A DNA stretch of 64,000 bases from Pseudomaricurvus alkylphenolicus (GTDB lineage: Bacteria; Pseudomonadota; Gammaproteobacteria; Pseudomonadales; Cellvibrionaceae), in NCBI RefSeq assembly GCF_011683955.1, contig NZ_JAAQPI010000002.1, positions 1 through 64,000 on the forward strand, written 5' to 3'. This document shows positions 34,066-43,715 of the stretch, in pieces. Each line of letters starts with the position of its first letter. Within the stretch, counting starts at the first letter, position 1. Position numbers and translations under genes: made by a program. The notes under the pieces were generated by a model. The model had not been told where the DNA came from, searched no databases, and was given only the letters and a program-made list of their open reading frames with translations.

Positions 34066-35190
34066 TCAGTCCTTGTTTACACGACTATCAATATATTCCG
34101 ACACTTCCAGATCAAAACCGGAAATGGCGTTGAATCGGAACGGAGCGCTCATCAGGCGCATTTTCTTCACACCCAGATCACACAGAATCTGCGAGCCGGT
34201 GCCAACCTGTTTGTAAACGAGATCCTGGCTCGGGCGCTCCTGCTTGCCGGACAGCATCCAGTCGATGCTCTCTTCAATGTCGGACGCGTCTTCGTTGTGG
34301 CAGATCATAACGACTGCACCACGCTCTTCCTCGGCAACCATTTGAATCGCGCGATCGAAGGTCCAGGGTACATACTCACCATCGCTGGCACGCACCACCT
34401 TGAACACATCTCTGGCAGTACTGCCCACGTGCACCCGTACCAGCGCGGGTTCACCGTCACGAAGATTACCCATGGTCAGGGCAAAGTGTTTTTCCTGACG
34501 GGCTTTGTCCAGATAGGTATGCAGTACAAACTCGCCGTACTGGGTTTGGATGTTGCGCTCGCCGATGGATTCAACGGTTTTTTCGTTGATGGAGCGGTAC
34601 TGGATCAGGTCGGCAATGGTACCGATCTTGAGGCCGTGGGTCTTGGCGAAGACTTCCAGGTCCGGGCGACGGGCCATGGTACCGTCTTCGTTCATGATTT
34701 CCACAATCACGGAGGCGGATTCAAAACCGGCCAGGCGAGACAGATCGCAACCGGCTTCAGTGTGGCCGGCGCGGCTGAGCACGCCACCGGGCTGGGCCAT
34801 CAGTGGAAAGATGTGGCCGGGCTGCACAATATCTGAAGGCTTGGCATCGCGGGCGACTGCAGCGCGGACGGTGCGGGCACGATCAGCGGCGGAAATGCCG
34901 GTGGTGACGCCTTCGGCGGCTTCAATGGAAACCGTAAAGTTGGTGGCGTGTTGAGCCAGGTTATCGCTGACCATCAGTGGCAGATCCAGCTGCTGGCAGC
35001 GGGAAGGAGACAGTGTCAGGCAGATCAGGCCGCGGGCATGAGTCGCCATAAAATTGATGTCTTCGGCGCGGATCTGCTCGGCGGCCATCACCAGATCGCC
35101 TTCATTTTCGCGATCCTCATCGTCCATCAGGATCACCATCTTGCCCTGACGGATATCGTCGATCAGCTCTTCTACTGTATTGAGTTCCAT
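34066..35190 (-). CDS. ribBA: 3,4-dihydroxy-2-butanone-4-phosphate synthase with degenerate RibA-like domain
   Basis: This is a 374-residue two-domain protein. Residues 1–200 are the RibB domain, complete with [29 protein letters not shown] and [14 protein letters not shown]. Residues about 205–374 resemble GTP cyclohydrolase II but lack the zinc motif (no CxxxxxxxxxxCDC) and the QEGRGIG stretch. The second half is therefore probably inactive, as in pseudomonad relatives, and the separate ribA at 30230–30859 supplies that activity. I chose the ATG at 35190, two codons after an in-frame ATG, because AAGG lies about 8 bases upstream. Confidence 0.94.
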   Translation of the reverse strand: MELNTVEELIDDIRQGKMVILMDDEDRENEGDLVMAAEQIRAEDINFMATHARGLICLTLSPSRCQQLDLPLMVSDNLAQHATNFTVSIEAAEGVTTGISAADRARTVRAAVARDAKPSDIVQPGHIFPLMAQPGGVLSRAGHTEAGCDLSRLAGFESASVIVEIMNEDGTMARRPDLEVFAKTHGLKIGTIADLIQYRSINEKTVESIGERNIQTQYGEFVLHTYLDKARQEKHFALTMGNLRDGEPALVRVHVGSTARDVFKVVRASDGEYVPWTFDRAIQMVAEEERGAVVMICHNEDASDIEESIDWMLSGKQERPSQDLVYKQVGTGSQILCDLGVKKMRLMSAPFRFNAISGFDLEVSEYIDSRVNKD

Positions 35191-35219
35191 AACCAACCTT
35201 GCTTGTCTAATTCGATCGT

Positions 35220-35888
35220 TTAGCGTCGATAAAAGCCGTTTTCGGCCAAAAACGCGATATCTATGCCTTTTTTGGAACCGTCGGCACTGGCGGCGTCATT
35301 GCCTAATAATAGTCGCTCCAGATAGCGGGCAATGACATCCACCTCCAGATTCACCTGTGTTCCTGGCTGATAGGTTCCTATCACGGTTTTCTCGATCGTG
35401 TGAGGAACAATATTCAGTTCAAATTCGGCACCATCTACCGCGTTTACCGTCAGGCTGGTGCCATCAACCGTAATCGAGCCCTTGTGGGCAATATAGCGGG
35501 CCAGCTCGCTTGGCGCCTTGATGCGGAATCGCTCGGAGCGGGCATCTTTGTGGCGGCTGATCACTTCACCCACACCATCCACATGACCACTCACCAAATG
35601 CCCGCCCAGACGGGTAGTGGGCGTGAGCGCTTTCTCCAGATTCACCGCACGCCCCACCTTCCACTGCCGCAGGGTCGTAAAGTCCAGGGTTTCTACCGAG
35701 ACATCCGCCCAGTACCCATCTCCGGGCAGCTCAACAACCGTCAGGCAAACCCCATTGGTGGCAATGGAGTCACCCAGCTGTACGTCACCGAGATCCAGAT
35801 CGTTGCTTTGCACCCGCAGGCGCAAATCACCGCCGTTGGGTTCAGCGGCGACAATTTTGCCCACCGCCTCAATAATTCCTGTAAACAT
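35220..35888 (-). CDS. ribE: Riboflavin synthase, alpha subunit
   Basis: Riboflavin synthase dismutates two lumazine molecules into riboflavin and a recyclable pyrimidine. The 222-residue protein is the usual tandem of two similar barrels, beginning MFTGIIEAVGKI and repeating around residue 98 (GGHLVSGHVDGVGEV). SIATNGVCLTVVEL carries the catalytic cysteine, and SITVDGTSLTVNAV is its partner in the second half. It lies between ribD and ribBA with gaps of 18 and 29 bp. Confidence 0.97.
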   Translation of the reverse strand: MFTGIIEAVGKIVAAEPNGGDLRLRVQSNDLDLGDVQLGDSIATNGVCLTVVELPGDGYWADVSVETLDFTTLRQWKVGRAVNLEKALTPTTRLGGHLVSGHVDGVGEVISRHKDARSERFRIKAPSELARYIAHKGSITVDGTSLTVNAVDGAEFELNIVPHTIEKTVIGTYQPGTQVNLEVDVIARYLERLLLGNDAASADGSKKGIDIAFLAENGFYRR

Positions 35889-35906
35889 GCGCCCTCCGTA
35901 GTCGGA

Positions 35907-37022
35907 CTAACCTTCCGGGTCCGGCTTGGCCGTAATACGCCAGTCATTGCCCACCGCTCGCACGTCGGTGATGATCATGGGCAGTTGCCCCGCCATGCTG
36001 TTGATCGGCAACTCAAACAGCGGCCTGGCCTGGCTGCCCATCAATTTGGGCGCCATATAGATGATGACTTCGTCCAGCAGCCCCCGGCGCAGGAATGCTC
36101 CCGCCAGGTTTGCGCCGGTCTCCACCAGCACCTCATTACATTCGCGTCGTCCCAATTCCTGAATCAGAGCCGACAAATCCACCCGGCCGTCTGATCCCGG
36201 CAGGCTGATCTGCTCCACCCCCAATTCCGAGAGAGCCTGACTGGCCTCCGATTGTGCATGGACCACCAGCGAACCGGCCGGGGATTGTATCACTTTCGCT
36301 CCTGCCTGCAGCCGCTGATTGGAGTCCAAAACCACTCTCAGGGGCTGTTTTATGGCCGCTAGTCCTGCATTTGGCAATTTTAGCTCATCCTCGCGCACGG
36401 TCAGCGCCGAGTCATCGCTCAAAATTGAGCCAATACCGCTGATAATTGCACAGCTGCGGGCGCGCAGCTTTTGCACGTCGGAGCGAGCGGAAGGGCCGGT
36501 CACCCATTTGCTTTCGCCGCTGGCCATTGCCGTGCGTCCATCGAGACTCATTGCCAATTTACAACGCACCCAGGGCCGACCGTTTTCCATGCGCTTGATA
36601 AAACCCGGATTCAGAGCCCGGGCTTCCTCTTCGAGGATGGGTCCACTGACGTCGACACCAGCGTTTTGCAGACGTTCTATACCGCGACCCGCCACCTGAG
36701 GGTTGGGATCTTCCATCCCGTACACCACCCGAGCGACTCCCGCCTGCACCAGCGCTTCGCAACAGGGGCCGGTGCGGCCGCTGTGGCTGCAGGGCTCCAG
36801 AGACACGTATGCAGTCGCCCCCTTGGCCTCCTCACCGGCTTGAGCCAACGCGTTGACCTCGGCGTGCCCTTCGCCCGCCATTCGGTGCCAACCTTCCGCC
36901 AAGACCTTTCCATCCTTGACCAATACGCAGCCGACGCGGGGGTTTGGCATCGTGCTGTAGAGGCCCTGTTTGGCAATGTTGATGGCGCGAGCCATGTAAA
37001 GACGATCTTGGGAATCAGGCAT
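35907..37022 (-). CDS. ribD: Bifunctional diaminohydroxyphosphoribosylaminopyrimidine deaminase / uracil reductase
   Basis: RibD catalyses the second and third steps of riboflavin synthesis. In the roughly 371-residue protein the deaminase domain (about 1–150) has GHAEVNAL (zinc His and catalytic Glu) and PCSHSGRTGPCCEAL (zinc cysteines). The reductase domain (about 150–371) has KLAMSLDGRTAMASGESKWVTG and EVLVETGANLAGAFL. I chose the ATG at 37022, which gives the usual short lead before LYMARAINIA; no strong ribosome site helps the choice. It follows nrdR by 89 bp. Confidence 0.95.
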   Translation of the reverse strand: MPDSQDRLYMARAINIAKQGLYSTMPNPRVGCVLVKDGKVLAEGWHRMAGEGHAEVNALAQAGEEAKGATAYVSLEPCSHSGRTGPCCEALVQAGVARVVYGMEDPNPQVAGRGIERLQNAGVDVSGPILEEEARALNPGFIKRMENGRPWVRCKLAMSLDGRTAMASGESKWVTGPSARSDVQKLRARSCAIISGIGSILSDDSALTVREDELKLPNAGLAAIKQPLRVVLDSNQRLQAGAKVIQSPAGSLVVHAQSEASQALSELGVEQISLPGSDGRVDLSALIQELGRRECNEVLVETGANLAGAFLRRGLLDEVIIYMAPKLMGSQARPLFELPINSMAGQLPMIITDVRAVGNDWRITAKPDPEG

Positions 37023-37111
37023 GGGTATCGATATCCAGTATTGAAGACGGCCGGAGGCAAGGGGCCTGCAGCCGGAGACCTGGTGCGTCAAACGGAGGTC
37101 AAGCCGTGAGC

Positions 37112-37573
37112 TTAGATGCCGGGCTGTTTCTCCAGCCGGTCGATTTCCTCGCGGAATTCGTTGAGGTCCTTAAAACGGCGATATACAGAAGCAAAGCGTA
37201 TATAGGCCACTTCGTCCAGTGCCTGGAGCTGCTCCATTACCTTTTGGCCAATCATGCGTGCCGGTACTTCCCGCTCACCGGTGGCCTGCAACGCGTGTTT
37301 GATCTGACTGATAGAGGATTCGATCTTTTCGACACTGACCGGGCGTTTTTCCAGCGCCCGCTGAAACCCGGCCCTCAATTTCTCTTCGTCGAAAGGCTCC
37401 CTCGAGCCATCCTGCTTAATTACCTTGGGCAACAGCAACTCGGCGCTCTCGTAGGTGGTAAATCGCTCGTGGCAGGACAGACACTCCCGACGGCGGCGTA
37501 CCTGATCTCCGTCTGCGACCAGACGGGAGTCGATAACCTTGGTGTCTTCGGCACTGCAAAACGGACAATGCAT
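37112..37573 (-). CDS. nrdR: Transcriptional repressor NrdR
   Basis: NrdR represses ribonucleotide reductase genes in response to ATP/dATP. The 153-residue protein has an N-terminal zinc ribbon (C3, C6, C31, C34: MHCPFC...[13 protein letters not shown]) and an ATP-cone domain from about residue 49 ([21 protein letters not shown]). It sits at the head of the riboflavin cluster, its common location. glyA, often its upstream neighbour, is instead at 57451 here. Confidence 0.97.
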   Translation of the reverse strand: MHCPFCSAEDTKVIDSRLVADGDQVRRRRECLSCHERFTTYESAELLLPKVIKQDGSREPFDEEKLRAGFQRALEKRPVSVEKIESSISQIKHALQATGEREVPARMIGQKVMEQLQALDEVAYIRFASVYRRFKDLNEFREEIDRLEKQPGI

Positions 37574-37662
37574 AGTGGGGCCCCGGGGTGAAATTTCGCG
37601 CGAATGGTATCACAGCCGTGACCAAAATGCGTGCACGGCAGTGACGGCGGGCCAGGCAAGCG

Positions 37663-38712
37663 TCAGGGAGAAGTTTGTTCAGTAAACTGGCGTCGATAGG
37701 CCGCCGGCGTATTACCCAACTGGCTGCGGAACAGCCGGCAAAAATAGCTGCTGTCGGTGTATCCCACATCCAACGCAATGTGCTTGATGCTCTTGTCACT
37801 GTGCAACAGCAAATCCCTGGCGGCCTCAAGTCGAATCCGCTGTAGATACGCCAGGGGTTTTTCACCAGTGGCGGCATAGAAGCGGCGGGCAAAATTGCGC
37901 AGGCTCATGCCGTGATCCCTGGCAACATCGGCAAGGCGGATTTCTTCACTGTAGCGGCTTTCCAATAGCGCCTGCACTTGCTCAATCATGCGGTCGCCAT
38001 GGGTATGGCGGCTGCCCAGGCGCAGAGGCGTGAATTCGTAGCTGCGGCGGATATCGAAAAGGATGTCGCGACCGATACCCCGGGCAACACTCTCGCCGAA
38101 CAAGCGCACAACCAGATTCAGCATCACATCCGCAAAGGCATTACCACCAGCCACGCAGCAGATATGCCCACTCTCGGTAATCACCTTGTCTTTCTGCCAG
38201 TGAACCTCGGGAAAACGCTTCACGAAGGCATCGTGCTGACGCCAGTAAGTGGTCGCTTCCGCACCGTCGAGATAGCCTCCTTCCGCCGCCCAGAACACCC
38301 CACACCCCATAGTGACAATCAAGGTGCCGTTATCAAGAAAGCGTCTTAGCCATGGGGTAATGGAAGCAGAATGCTGGGCCAACTGTTCGGGTTCGGCCCA
38401 CACGTGAGGCAGGATAATCACGTCCCAATCCCGCTCATCCATAGAGCCATCACAGCTAATGCGGGCCCCGCTATAGCTGATGACATCTTCGCCATCAGCG
38501 CTGATGACCTCAAACTCCAGATGCGGACCCGGTACCCGCTCGGCCCGCCAACGGGTGCCGAACAGGATATCCCGGCAGGTCATCAGATTACCGCCGTAGA
38601 CCCCATTACAGGCGACCAGAGCAATGCGTTTTACCTCGGAATTTCCTGGGGTTTGGACGGGGGAATCAGAAAAGGACAACGGCTGCCGGGCTCCCTGTGG
38701 CTCTTGATGCAT
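37663..38712 (-). CDS. GlxA-family transcriptional regulator (DJ-1/PfpI + AraC HTH)
   Basis: This is a 349-residue regulator. Residues about 28–220 form a DJ-1/PfpI-like domain with a retained elbow cysteine (VTMGCGVFWAAEGGYLDG) and TTYW where relatives often have TTHW. The last 110 residues hold two AraC-type helix-turn-helices (IRLADVARDHGMSLRNFARRFYAATGEKPLAYLQ and HIALDVGYTDSSYFCRLFRSQLGNTPAAYR patterns). Relatives control amino-compound or betaine catabolism. It starts 12 bp after the DyP peroxidase gene on the same strand, so it may be made together with that enzyme. Confidence 0.9.
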   Translation of the reverse strand: MHQEPQGARQPLSFSDSPVQTPGNSEVKRIALVACNGVYGGNLMTCRDILFGTRWRAERVPGPHLEFEVISADGEDVISYSGARISCDGSMDERDWDVIILPHVWAEPEQLAQHSASITPWLRRFLDNGTLIVTMGCGVFWAAEGGYLDGAEATTYWRQHDAFVKRFPEVHWQKDKVITESGHICCVAGGNAFADVMLNLVVRLFGESVARGIGRDILFDIRRSYEFTPLRLGSRHTHGDRMIEQVQALLESRYSEEIRLADVARDHGMSLRNFARRFYAATGEKPLAYLQRIRLEAARDLLLHSDKSIKHIALDVGYTDSSYFCRLFRSQLGNTPAAYRRQFTEQTSP

Positions 38713-38724
38713 GGATTATACACA

Positions 38725-39624
38725 TTAACCAATGCCCAGCAGCGACAAATCCAGTTGCCCGGACAGCATCGGCGGGCACCAATAGTATTCTCCGCTCAGG
38801 GGGCGGGAGATCTGGAACAATCCGTCCTTAATGCCATCCTCCGCGCCGACCATGCGGTTCATCTGCGCCTCAAACGGAGCAAAAGAGCGCCCAAATGCCA
38901 CAAAATGCAGCCCGCCATCGACGCCATCGCTCCATGGCATGGAACGACGCAGAACAAATGCCTCGGGGCTAAAGCTTTCCTGAGCCGTACGTTTCACATG
39001 GGCCGATGGTGGAGATCCTTCAAATTCGACATTGTCGGAAAGCCTTCTGCCGATGATGTCGTCTTTTGCGTTCTGTGCCATCCCGGCGAGGGTTTCAAAA
39101 TCGTGTTGCCAGTTTTGGACGGCCACAAAGCTGGAGCCCAACAAGCCGCTTTGCCCCTGATCCAAAATCGCAGCCGCCAGCGCATCAGCGCCCGTGGGAT
39201 TCTCCGTTCCATCGACATACCCGCTCAGATCGCGGCTGTCTCCGTGCATAAAGGCGGGCACAGAACTGACCAGTTCAAAGCCATCGGCCAGCACACCCTC
39301 AAGCTGGTGACTGCGCAACAGCAGATCACCCGGACCGCCGCAACGGAGCCACAGCCACAGATCCTGCTGTGTCGACGGCAGGGCTTCTCCGGCGGCACTG
39401 AATAACGGAAAACTCTTAAGGCCCGGCACGTCGGCGCCCAGCGTTGTCGCCAGTGGCGCGCCGATTCCCACCACCAATTCACTGCCGTCCACTTCTGCAA
39501 TCAGCCGCGACAGTATGTCACGCAGTTGTGCCAACGGCAGATCCTGATCCCGCCGACGTCGAAACGACAGATAACAGGCATGCTGAGGGACAACGGCAAG
39601 AATTCCGGACTGTGGACTGGGCAT
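38725..39624 (-). CDS. DyP-type heme peroxidase
   Basis: This is a 299-residue dye-decolorizing peroxidase. The family motif GxxDG is SGYVDGTENPTG (catalytic Asp, about residue 138). The likely proximal heme His lies in PPSAHVKRTAQ, and the distal Arg in FVLRRSMPW. There is no signal or Tat peptide, so it is cytoplasmic or packaged, for example in an encapsulin, though no encapsulin gene is visible. I chose the ATG at 39624 because AGGGAG lies 6 bases upstream; 17 more in-frame codons have no such site. The linked GlxA-type regulator is unusual company. Confidence 0.92.
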   Translation of the reverse strand: MPSPQSGILAVVPQHACYLSFRRRRDQDLPLAQLRDILSRLIAEVDGSELVVGIGAPLATTLGADVPGLKSFPLFSAAGEALPSTQQDLWLWLRCGGPGDLLLRSHQLEGVLADGFELVSSVPAFMHGDSRDLSGYVDGTENPTGADALAAAILDQGQSGLLGSSFVAVQNWQHDFETLAGMAQNAKDDIIGRRLSDNVEFEGSPPSAHVKRTAQESFSPEAFVLRRSMPWSDGVDGGLHFVAFGRSFAPFEAQMNRMVGAEDGIKDGLFQISRPLSGEYYWCPPMLSGQLDLSLLGIG

Positions 39625-39752
39625 AGCGTACTCCCTTTGCTTGGACGATAGATCAACACGAACTGGGGCAATCATAGCCTGTTGAGATGGCCTCCGGGCA
39701 ACAAATTTGCATGGACATTGCAGCCCTCAACTAACCTTAGCACGCAACAAAA

Positions 39753-39770
39753 CTGTCATAAATGGGTCAT
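39753..39770 (+). promoter_or_regulatory. Pho-box-like site before ppk
   Basis: CTGTCAT-AAAT-GGGTCAT matches the PhoB-binding consensus (two CTGTCAT repeats separated by 4 bp): the first repeat is perfect and the second matches at 5 of 7 positions. The spacer AAAT is also typical. It lies 30 bp before the preferred ppk start and overlaps an earlier in-frame ATG. This would tie polyphosphate synthesis to phosphate starvation, as known in several bacteria. Confidence 0.6.
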
Positions 39771-39800
39771 ACTATGTGGATTCATCCTCGCCCCACCCAA

Positions 39801-41972
39801 ATGGACACGCAAATCACGATGCTGATCGAAGCCCAGGAAAATCAGAGTTCCGACGACGCCAACCCGCCGGCGCCACCCCCGTTGCCGCAGGTGCATCTAC
39901 TTTCCAGGGAACTCAGTTGGCTGTCTTTTAATGAGCGGGTGCTGCAAGAAGCAGGCGACGAGAATACCCCCGTCATTGAGCGTATGCGCTTTCTTGGCAT
40001 CTTTTCCAACAACATGGACGAGTTCTTCCGTGTGCGTGTGGCGGATGTTCGCCGCCGTATTCTGTTCCCACGCATCAGCCCCCAGACCATGGACGAAGTA
40101 AAGGCCGACGAGGAGCTGATGCAGCAAATTCAGGACAAGGTGGTTAAGCTCAATCGCCAGTTCGACAAGCTCTACAGGCAGGTCACCCGCGATCTGAAAG
40201 CGAACAATATTGTTATTCTGCCTGGCCATGAAGCCCTCAATGCCGAGCAGTCCGCCTGGCTAAAACAGTACTTTCGGGAAGAGGTGCGGGCCTATATCTG
40301 CCCCATCATGGTTCACAGCGACATGGACCTTGGCTCACGGCTGAGCGACAACGAATTCTATCTGGCGGTGGAAATGGAAGGCAGCCACGGTGTTGAGCAC
40401 GCCGTACTTGAGGTGCCGACCCAGGAAACCTCACGGTTTATCCTGCTGCCCAACAGCCTGCAACCCAATAACAATCGGCAGCAGCAGTTCCTGCTGCTCG
40501 ACGATGCGATCAAGCACTGCCTGGACGACATCTTTAGCGGCGCCTTTGCCTACGATCAAATCACCGCCTATTCCTTCAAGATGACCCGCGATGCCGAGCT
40601 GGATCTCAGCGACGAAATCGATCAAAGTGTGATCGACAAAATGTCCAAAGGACTGCGACGTCGATTAAGCGCCGAACCGGTGCGACTGGCCTACGACCAG
40701 AACATGACCGAGCCGCTTCTGAAGTTCCTGACCAAACGCCTGAAGTTCGCCTCCCACGACTCCCTGATCCCCAGCGGCCCCTATCGCAACTTCCGCGACT
40801 TTATCGGCTTTCCCAATGTCGGCGGCGTTTCACTGGAGCACAAGAAGCTGCCGGTTCTGTCCAGCAGCGCCTTTGATCGCTATGAAAACGCCCTGGACGC
40901 CATCGCTGCCGGCGACATCTTGCTGTATTACCCCTACCACTCGTTCGACTACTTTACGGAGCTGCTGCGCCAGTCATCGTTCGACCCCAAGGTACGCAGC
41001 ATCACCATTAACGTCTATCGCGTGGCCAAGAATTCCAGGGTACTGCATTCGCTCTGCGACGCTGCCCGCAACGGTAAGAAAGTCACGGTGGTGGTGGAGT
41101 TGCGGGCGCGCTTTGACGAAGAGCACAATATGGAGCTCTCCCAACTGCTCCAGGATGCCGGTATTCGGGTTGAGTTTGGTATTCCGACACTCAAGATCCA
41201 CTCCAAGCTGTGCCTCATCGGGCGTCAGGAGAAAGGCCGCGAACGTCTCTACGCCCATATCGGCACCGGTAACTTCCACGAAGGCAATGCCCGTATTTAT
41301 ACCGACTTCAGCTATTTCACTTGCCACCCGGAAATCACCCGCGAAGTCGCTCAGGTGTTTGAATTTATCGAATACAGTTACCGGCCGTTCACCTTCAAAC
41401 ACCTGATGGTAAGCCCGCTCAACAGCCGCAGCCGCATTCAGGAGCTGATCGAACGGGAAATGACGCTGGCACTGGAAGACAAACCCGCCTATATCCACAT
41501 TAAGGTGAACAACCTCTGCGACCAGCATATGGCGCAACTGCTGAGCCAGGCCTCCATTGCCGGAGTCGAAATCAAGTTGCTGATACGCGGTATGTGCACC
41601 ATGCGCACGGAGGACAAAGGCATTTCTGACGGTATCGACGTCACCAGTGTGGTTGACCGCTACCTTGAGCACGCCCGCGTGCTGGTGTTCGGAAACGACG
41701 GTGATCCCCTGGTGTACATCACCTCGGCCGATCTGATGACACGCAATATTGACCACCGGGTGGAAGTGGGTGTCCCCATTCACGACCCTCTTCTCAAACA
41801 GCAGATTATCGATATTCTTAACCTGCAGCTCAGCGACAATACCAAGGCCCGACGCATCAATCGAACGCAAAGCAACCCCTATGTGGAGCCCCAAAGCAGC
41901 CGTCGGATTCGCTCGCAAATTGCCATTCACCAATATCTCAGTAAAATTGAGCAGCAAGACAGCGAACAATAA
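39801..41972 (+). CDS. ppk1: Polyphosphate kinase 1
   Basis: Ppk1 reversibly polymerises the gamma-phosphate of ATP into polyphosphate. The protein of about 723 residues has the N-terminal signature ELSWLSFNERVLQEA, SNNMDEFFRVRVADVR and the catalytic phospholipase-D-like half. There the autophosphorylated His lies in LKIHSKLCLIGR (about residue 470), with a second His in VNNLCDQHMAQLL. Start codons at 39762, 39774 and 39801 are all possible without a clear ribosome site; 39762 lies inside the Pho-box-like site, so I prefer 39801. ppx follows after 63 bp. Confidence 0.95.
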   Translation: MDTQITMLIEAQENQSSDDANPPAPPPLPQVHLLSRELSWLSFNERVLQEAGDENTPVIERMRFLGIFSNNMDEFFRVRVADVRRRILFPRISPQTMDEVKADEELMQQIQDKVVKLNRQFDKLYRQVTRDLKANNIVILPGHEALNAEQSAWLKQYFREEVRAYICPIMVHSDMDLGSRLSDNEFYLAVEMEGSHGVEHAVLEVPTQETSRFILLPNSLQPNNNRQQQFLLLDDAIKHCLDDIFSGAFAYDQITAYSFKMTRDAELDLSDEIDQSVIDKMSKGLRRRLSAEPVRLAYDQNMTEPLLKFLTKRLKFASHDSLIPSGPYRNFRDFIGFPNVGGVSLEHKKLPVLSSSAFDRYENALDAIAAGDILLYYPYHSFDYFTELLRQSSFDPKVRSITINVYRVAKNSRVLHSLCDAARNGKKVTVVVELRARFDEEHNMELSQLLQDAGIRVEFGIPTLKIHSKLCLIGRQEKGRERLYAHIGTGNFHEGNARIYTDFSYFTCHPEITREVAQVFEFIEYSYRPFTFKHLMVSPLNSRSRIQELIEREMTLALEDKPAYIHIKVNNLCDQHMAQLLSQASIAGVEIKLLIRGMCTMRTEDKGISDGIDVTSVVDRYLEHARVLVFGNDGDPLVYITSADLMTRNIDHRVEVGVPIHDPLLKQQIIDILNLQLSDNTKARRINRTQSNPYVEPQSSRRIRSQIAIHQYLSKIEQQDSEQ

Positions 41973-42035
41973 CCGCCTCTGAGCCCTCTTTATGGTCTAA
42001 AGTCAGAGGGTGGTATAAGAAGAGAGACAGGGCCA

Positions 42036-43544
42036 TTGACTGAACGTCCCCGGCGTATTGCCGCGATTGACCTCGGCTCCAACAGCTTCCACATGGCGTT
42101 GGCCGAAGTGGACCAGCACGGCAGCAAGACCTACCACCGCGAAAAACGCAAGGTGCGCCTCGCCGCCGGCCTTAACCGGGCACAGCAGCTGGATCATGCC
42201 TCCATAGAACGGGCGCTGCAGGCGCTGGCCGTGTTTGGCCAGATTCTGGAAGATTTTGAGCCAGATGAGGTCAGGGCAGTCGGGACTTACACCTTTCGCA
42301 CCGCCTCCAATATCGACCTGTTGACCCAGGCGGCTTATCAACACCTCCCCTACCAGATTGAAGTTCTCTCCGGCACCGAGGAAGCCCGCCTGATATACCA
42401 GGGCATCAGCCATGATCAGCACCTGGAAGATCTGACACTGGTGATCGATATCGGCGGCGGCAGTACCGAGCTGGTCATTGGTCGGGGCCACCACCCGGTT
42501 CTGCTGCACAGCTGCAATATGGGCTGTGTCAGTTTGACCGAGCGCTTTTTCCCCGGCGGTGTGATTACCGAGGCCGGCTTTGATCAGGCCATTCTGTTTT
42601 CCGAACAGCAACTGGAAGCCATTCGCGTCCGCTATATCAACCTTGGCTGGCAAGGCTGTATCGGTTCATCCGGCACTATCAAGGCCCTGGCTGCCTGCGC
42701 CGAGGCGATGGGGCTGTCCAACGGAGAGCTGAATTCGGACATTCTCAAGACCATCAAATCGGAGCTGATAAAAGCGGGCACCGCGCAGGACATTACCCTG
42801 CCTGGCATCAACGAAGACCGCACCCCTGTCATCTGCGGCGGGCTGGCGGTGCTGATCGCCGCTTTTGATCTGCTCCACATTGATCAGCTGTTGTTTTCCA
42901 GTGCGGCGCTGCGCGAAGGGCTACTGTGTGAATCCCGTGAGCGAATGCAGCAACAGGATATTCGCCAGAACAGCGTCAAGCAGTTATCGCGGCGGTTTTC
43001 CTGCGACACCCTGCAGGCCGATCGCGTGGAAAATACAGCGCTGGAAATATTTAACGCTGTCAGCGAAAGCTGGCACTTCGATTCCGAAGACTACCGCAAG
43101 CTCTTAAGCTGGGCCTGCCAACTCCATGAAGTGGGTTTCCAGATTCACCATATCGGCAGCCACAAACACGCCGCTTATATCGTGCAGCAATCCGCCCTGG
43201 CGGGATTTACTGCCGAACAGCAAAGCACCCTGGCGTTTATTCTGCTGAACCAGCGCAAATCGTTAAAGATCGACCAATTACCAAGACTGGTCTGCCTGCA
43301 GCAGCAATCCGTCTTTCGGCTGATATTGATCCTGCGCTTATCCATTCGACTCAATCAGTTTCGCCAGAGCGAAACCCACCACAGTTTCCAGGTCAGCGCC
43401 GATGCCAAGGGACTGAACCTGGTCTTCCAGCCGCTGTGGCTGAAACGACAACAATTGTTCAGTGCAGACCTGCTGGCGGAGAGTGAACAGTTTGCGCCCT
43501 TGGGTATCAATCTTACTTATCGTTTCCTACCACCAGGCACTTAA
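42036..43544 (+). CDS. ppx: Exopolyphosphatase (Ppx/GppA family)
   Basis: Ppx removes phosphate from polyphosphate ends. The 502-residue protein begins IAAIDLGSNSFHMALAEVD (phosphate-1 loop) and has LVIDIGGGSTELVIGRG (phosphate-2). A C-terminal HD-like helical domain contains WACQLHEVGFQIHHIGSHKHAAYIV. Length and domains fit the long Ppx form of E. coli rather than GppA. The start is a TTG at 42036 with an AGAGAGACAGGG stretch just upstream. With ppk1 it forms the synthesis/degradation pair. Confidence 0.94.
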   Translation: MTERPRRIAAIDLGSNSFHMALAEVDQHGSKTYHREKRKVRLAAGLNRAQQLDHASIERALQALAVFGQILEDFEPDEVRAVGTYTFRTASNIDLLTQAAYQHLPYQIEVLSGTEEARLIYQGISHDQHLEDLTLVIDIGGGSTELVIGRGHHPVLLHSCNMGCVSLTERFFPGGVITEAGFDQAILFSEQQLEAIRVRYINLGWQGCIGSSGTIKALAACAEAMGLSNGELNSDILKTIKSELIKAGTAQDITLPGINEDRTPVICGGLAVLIAAFDLLHIDQLLFSSAALREGLLCESRERMQQQDIRQNSVKQLSRRFSCDTLQADRVENTALEIFNAVSESWHFDSEDYRKLLSWACQLHEVGFQIHHIGSHKHAAYIVQQSALAGFTAEQQSTLAFILLNQRKSLKIDQLPRLVCLQQQSVFRLILILRLSIRLNQFRQSETHHSFQVSADAKGLNLVFQPLWLKRQQLFSADLLAESEQFAPLGINLTYRFLPPGT

Positions 43545-43715
43545 ACAAATGACGCCGGAAAGTTCAGAGGGGAAGTCGAGTATTATTATCAACATCGCTT
43601 TCTTCGGATGCTGCGCGCAGCCGTAGTTTGTGAGCCCCAACCCTTGAGACAAACACTGGTTTAAGCGCCCACACATGGGTAAGCTATCGGCTTTTTCGCC
43701 GCGACCCTTACCCAA

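Noticed and set aside
35197-35219. Possible FMN riboswitch in front of ribBA
   Set aside because: The gap is only 23 bp and the ribE–ribBA spacing leaves no space for the RFN element; none was seen elsewhere in the cluster.
40974-41969. 331-codon minus-strand frame opposite ppk1
   Set aside because: It is antisense to a conserved catalytic region and shows no ribosome site or family features.
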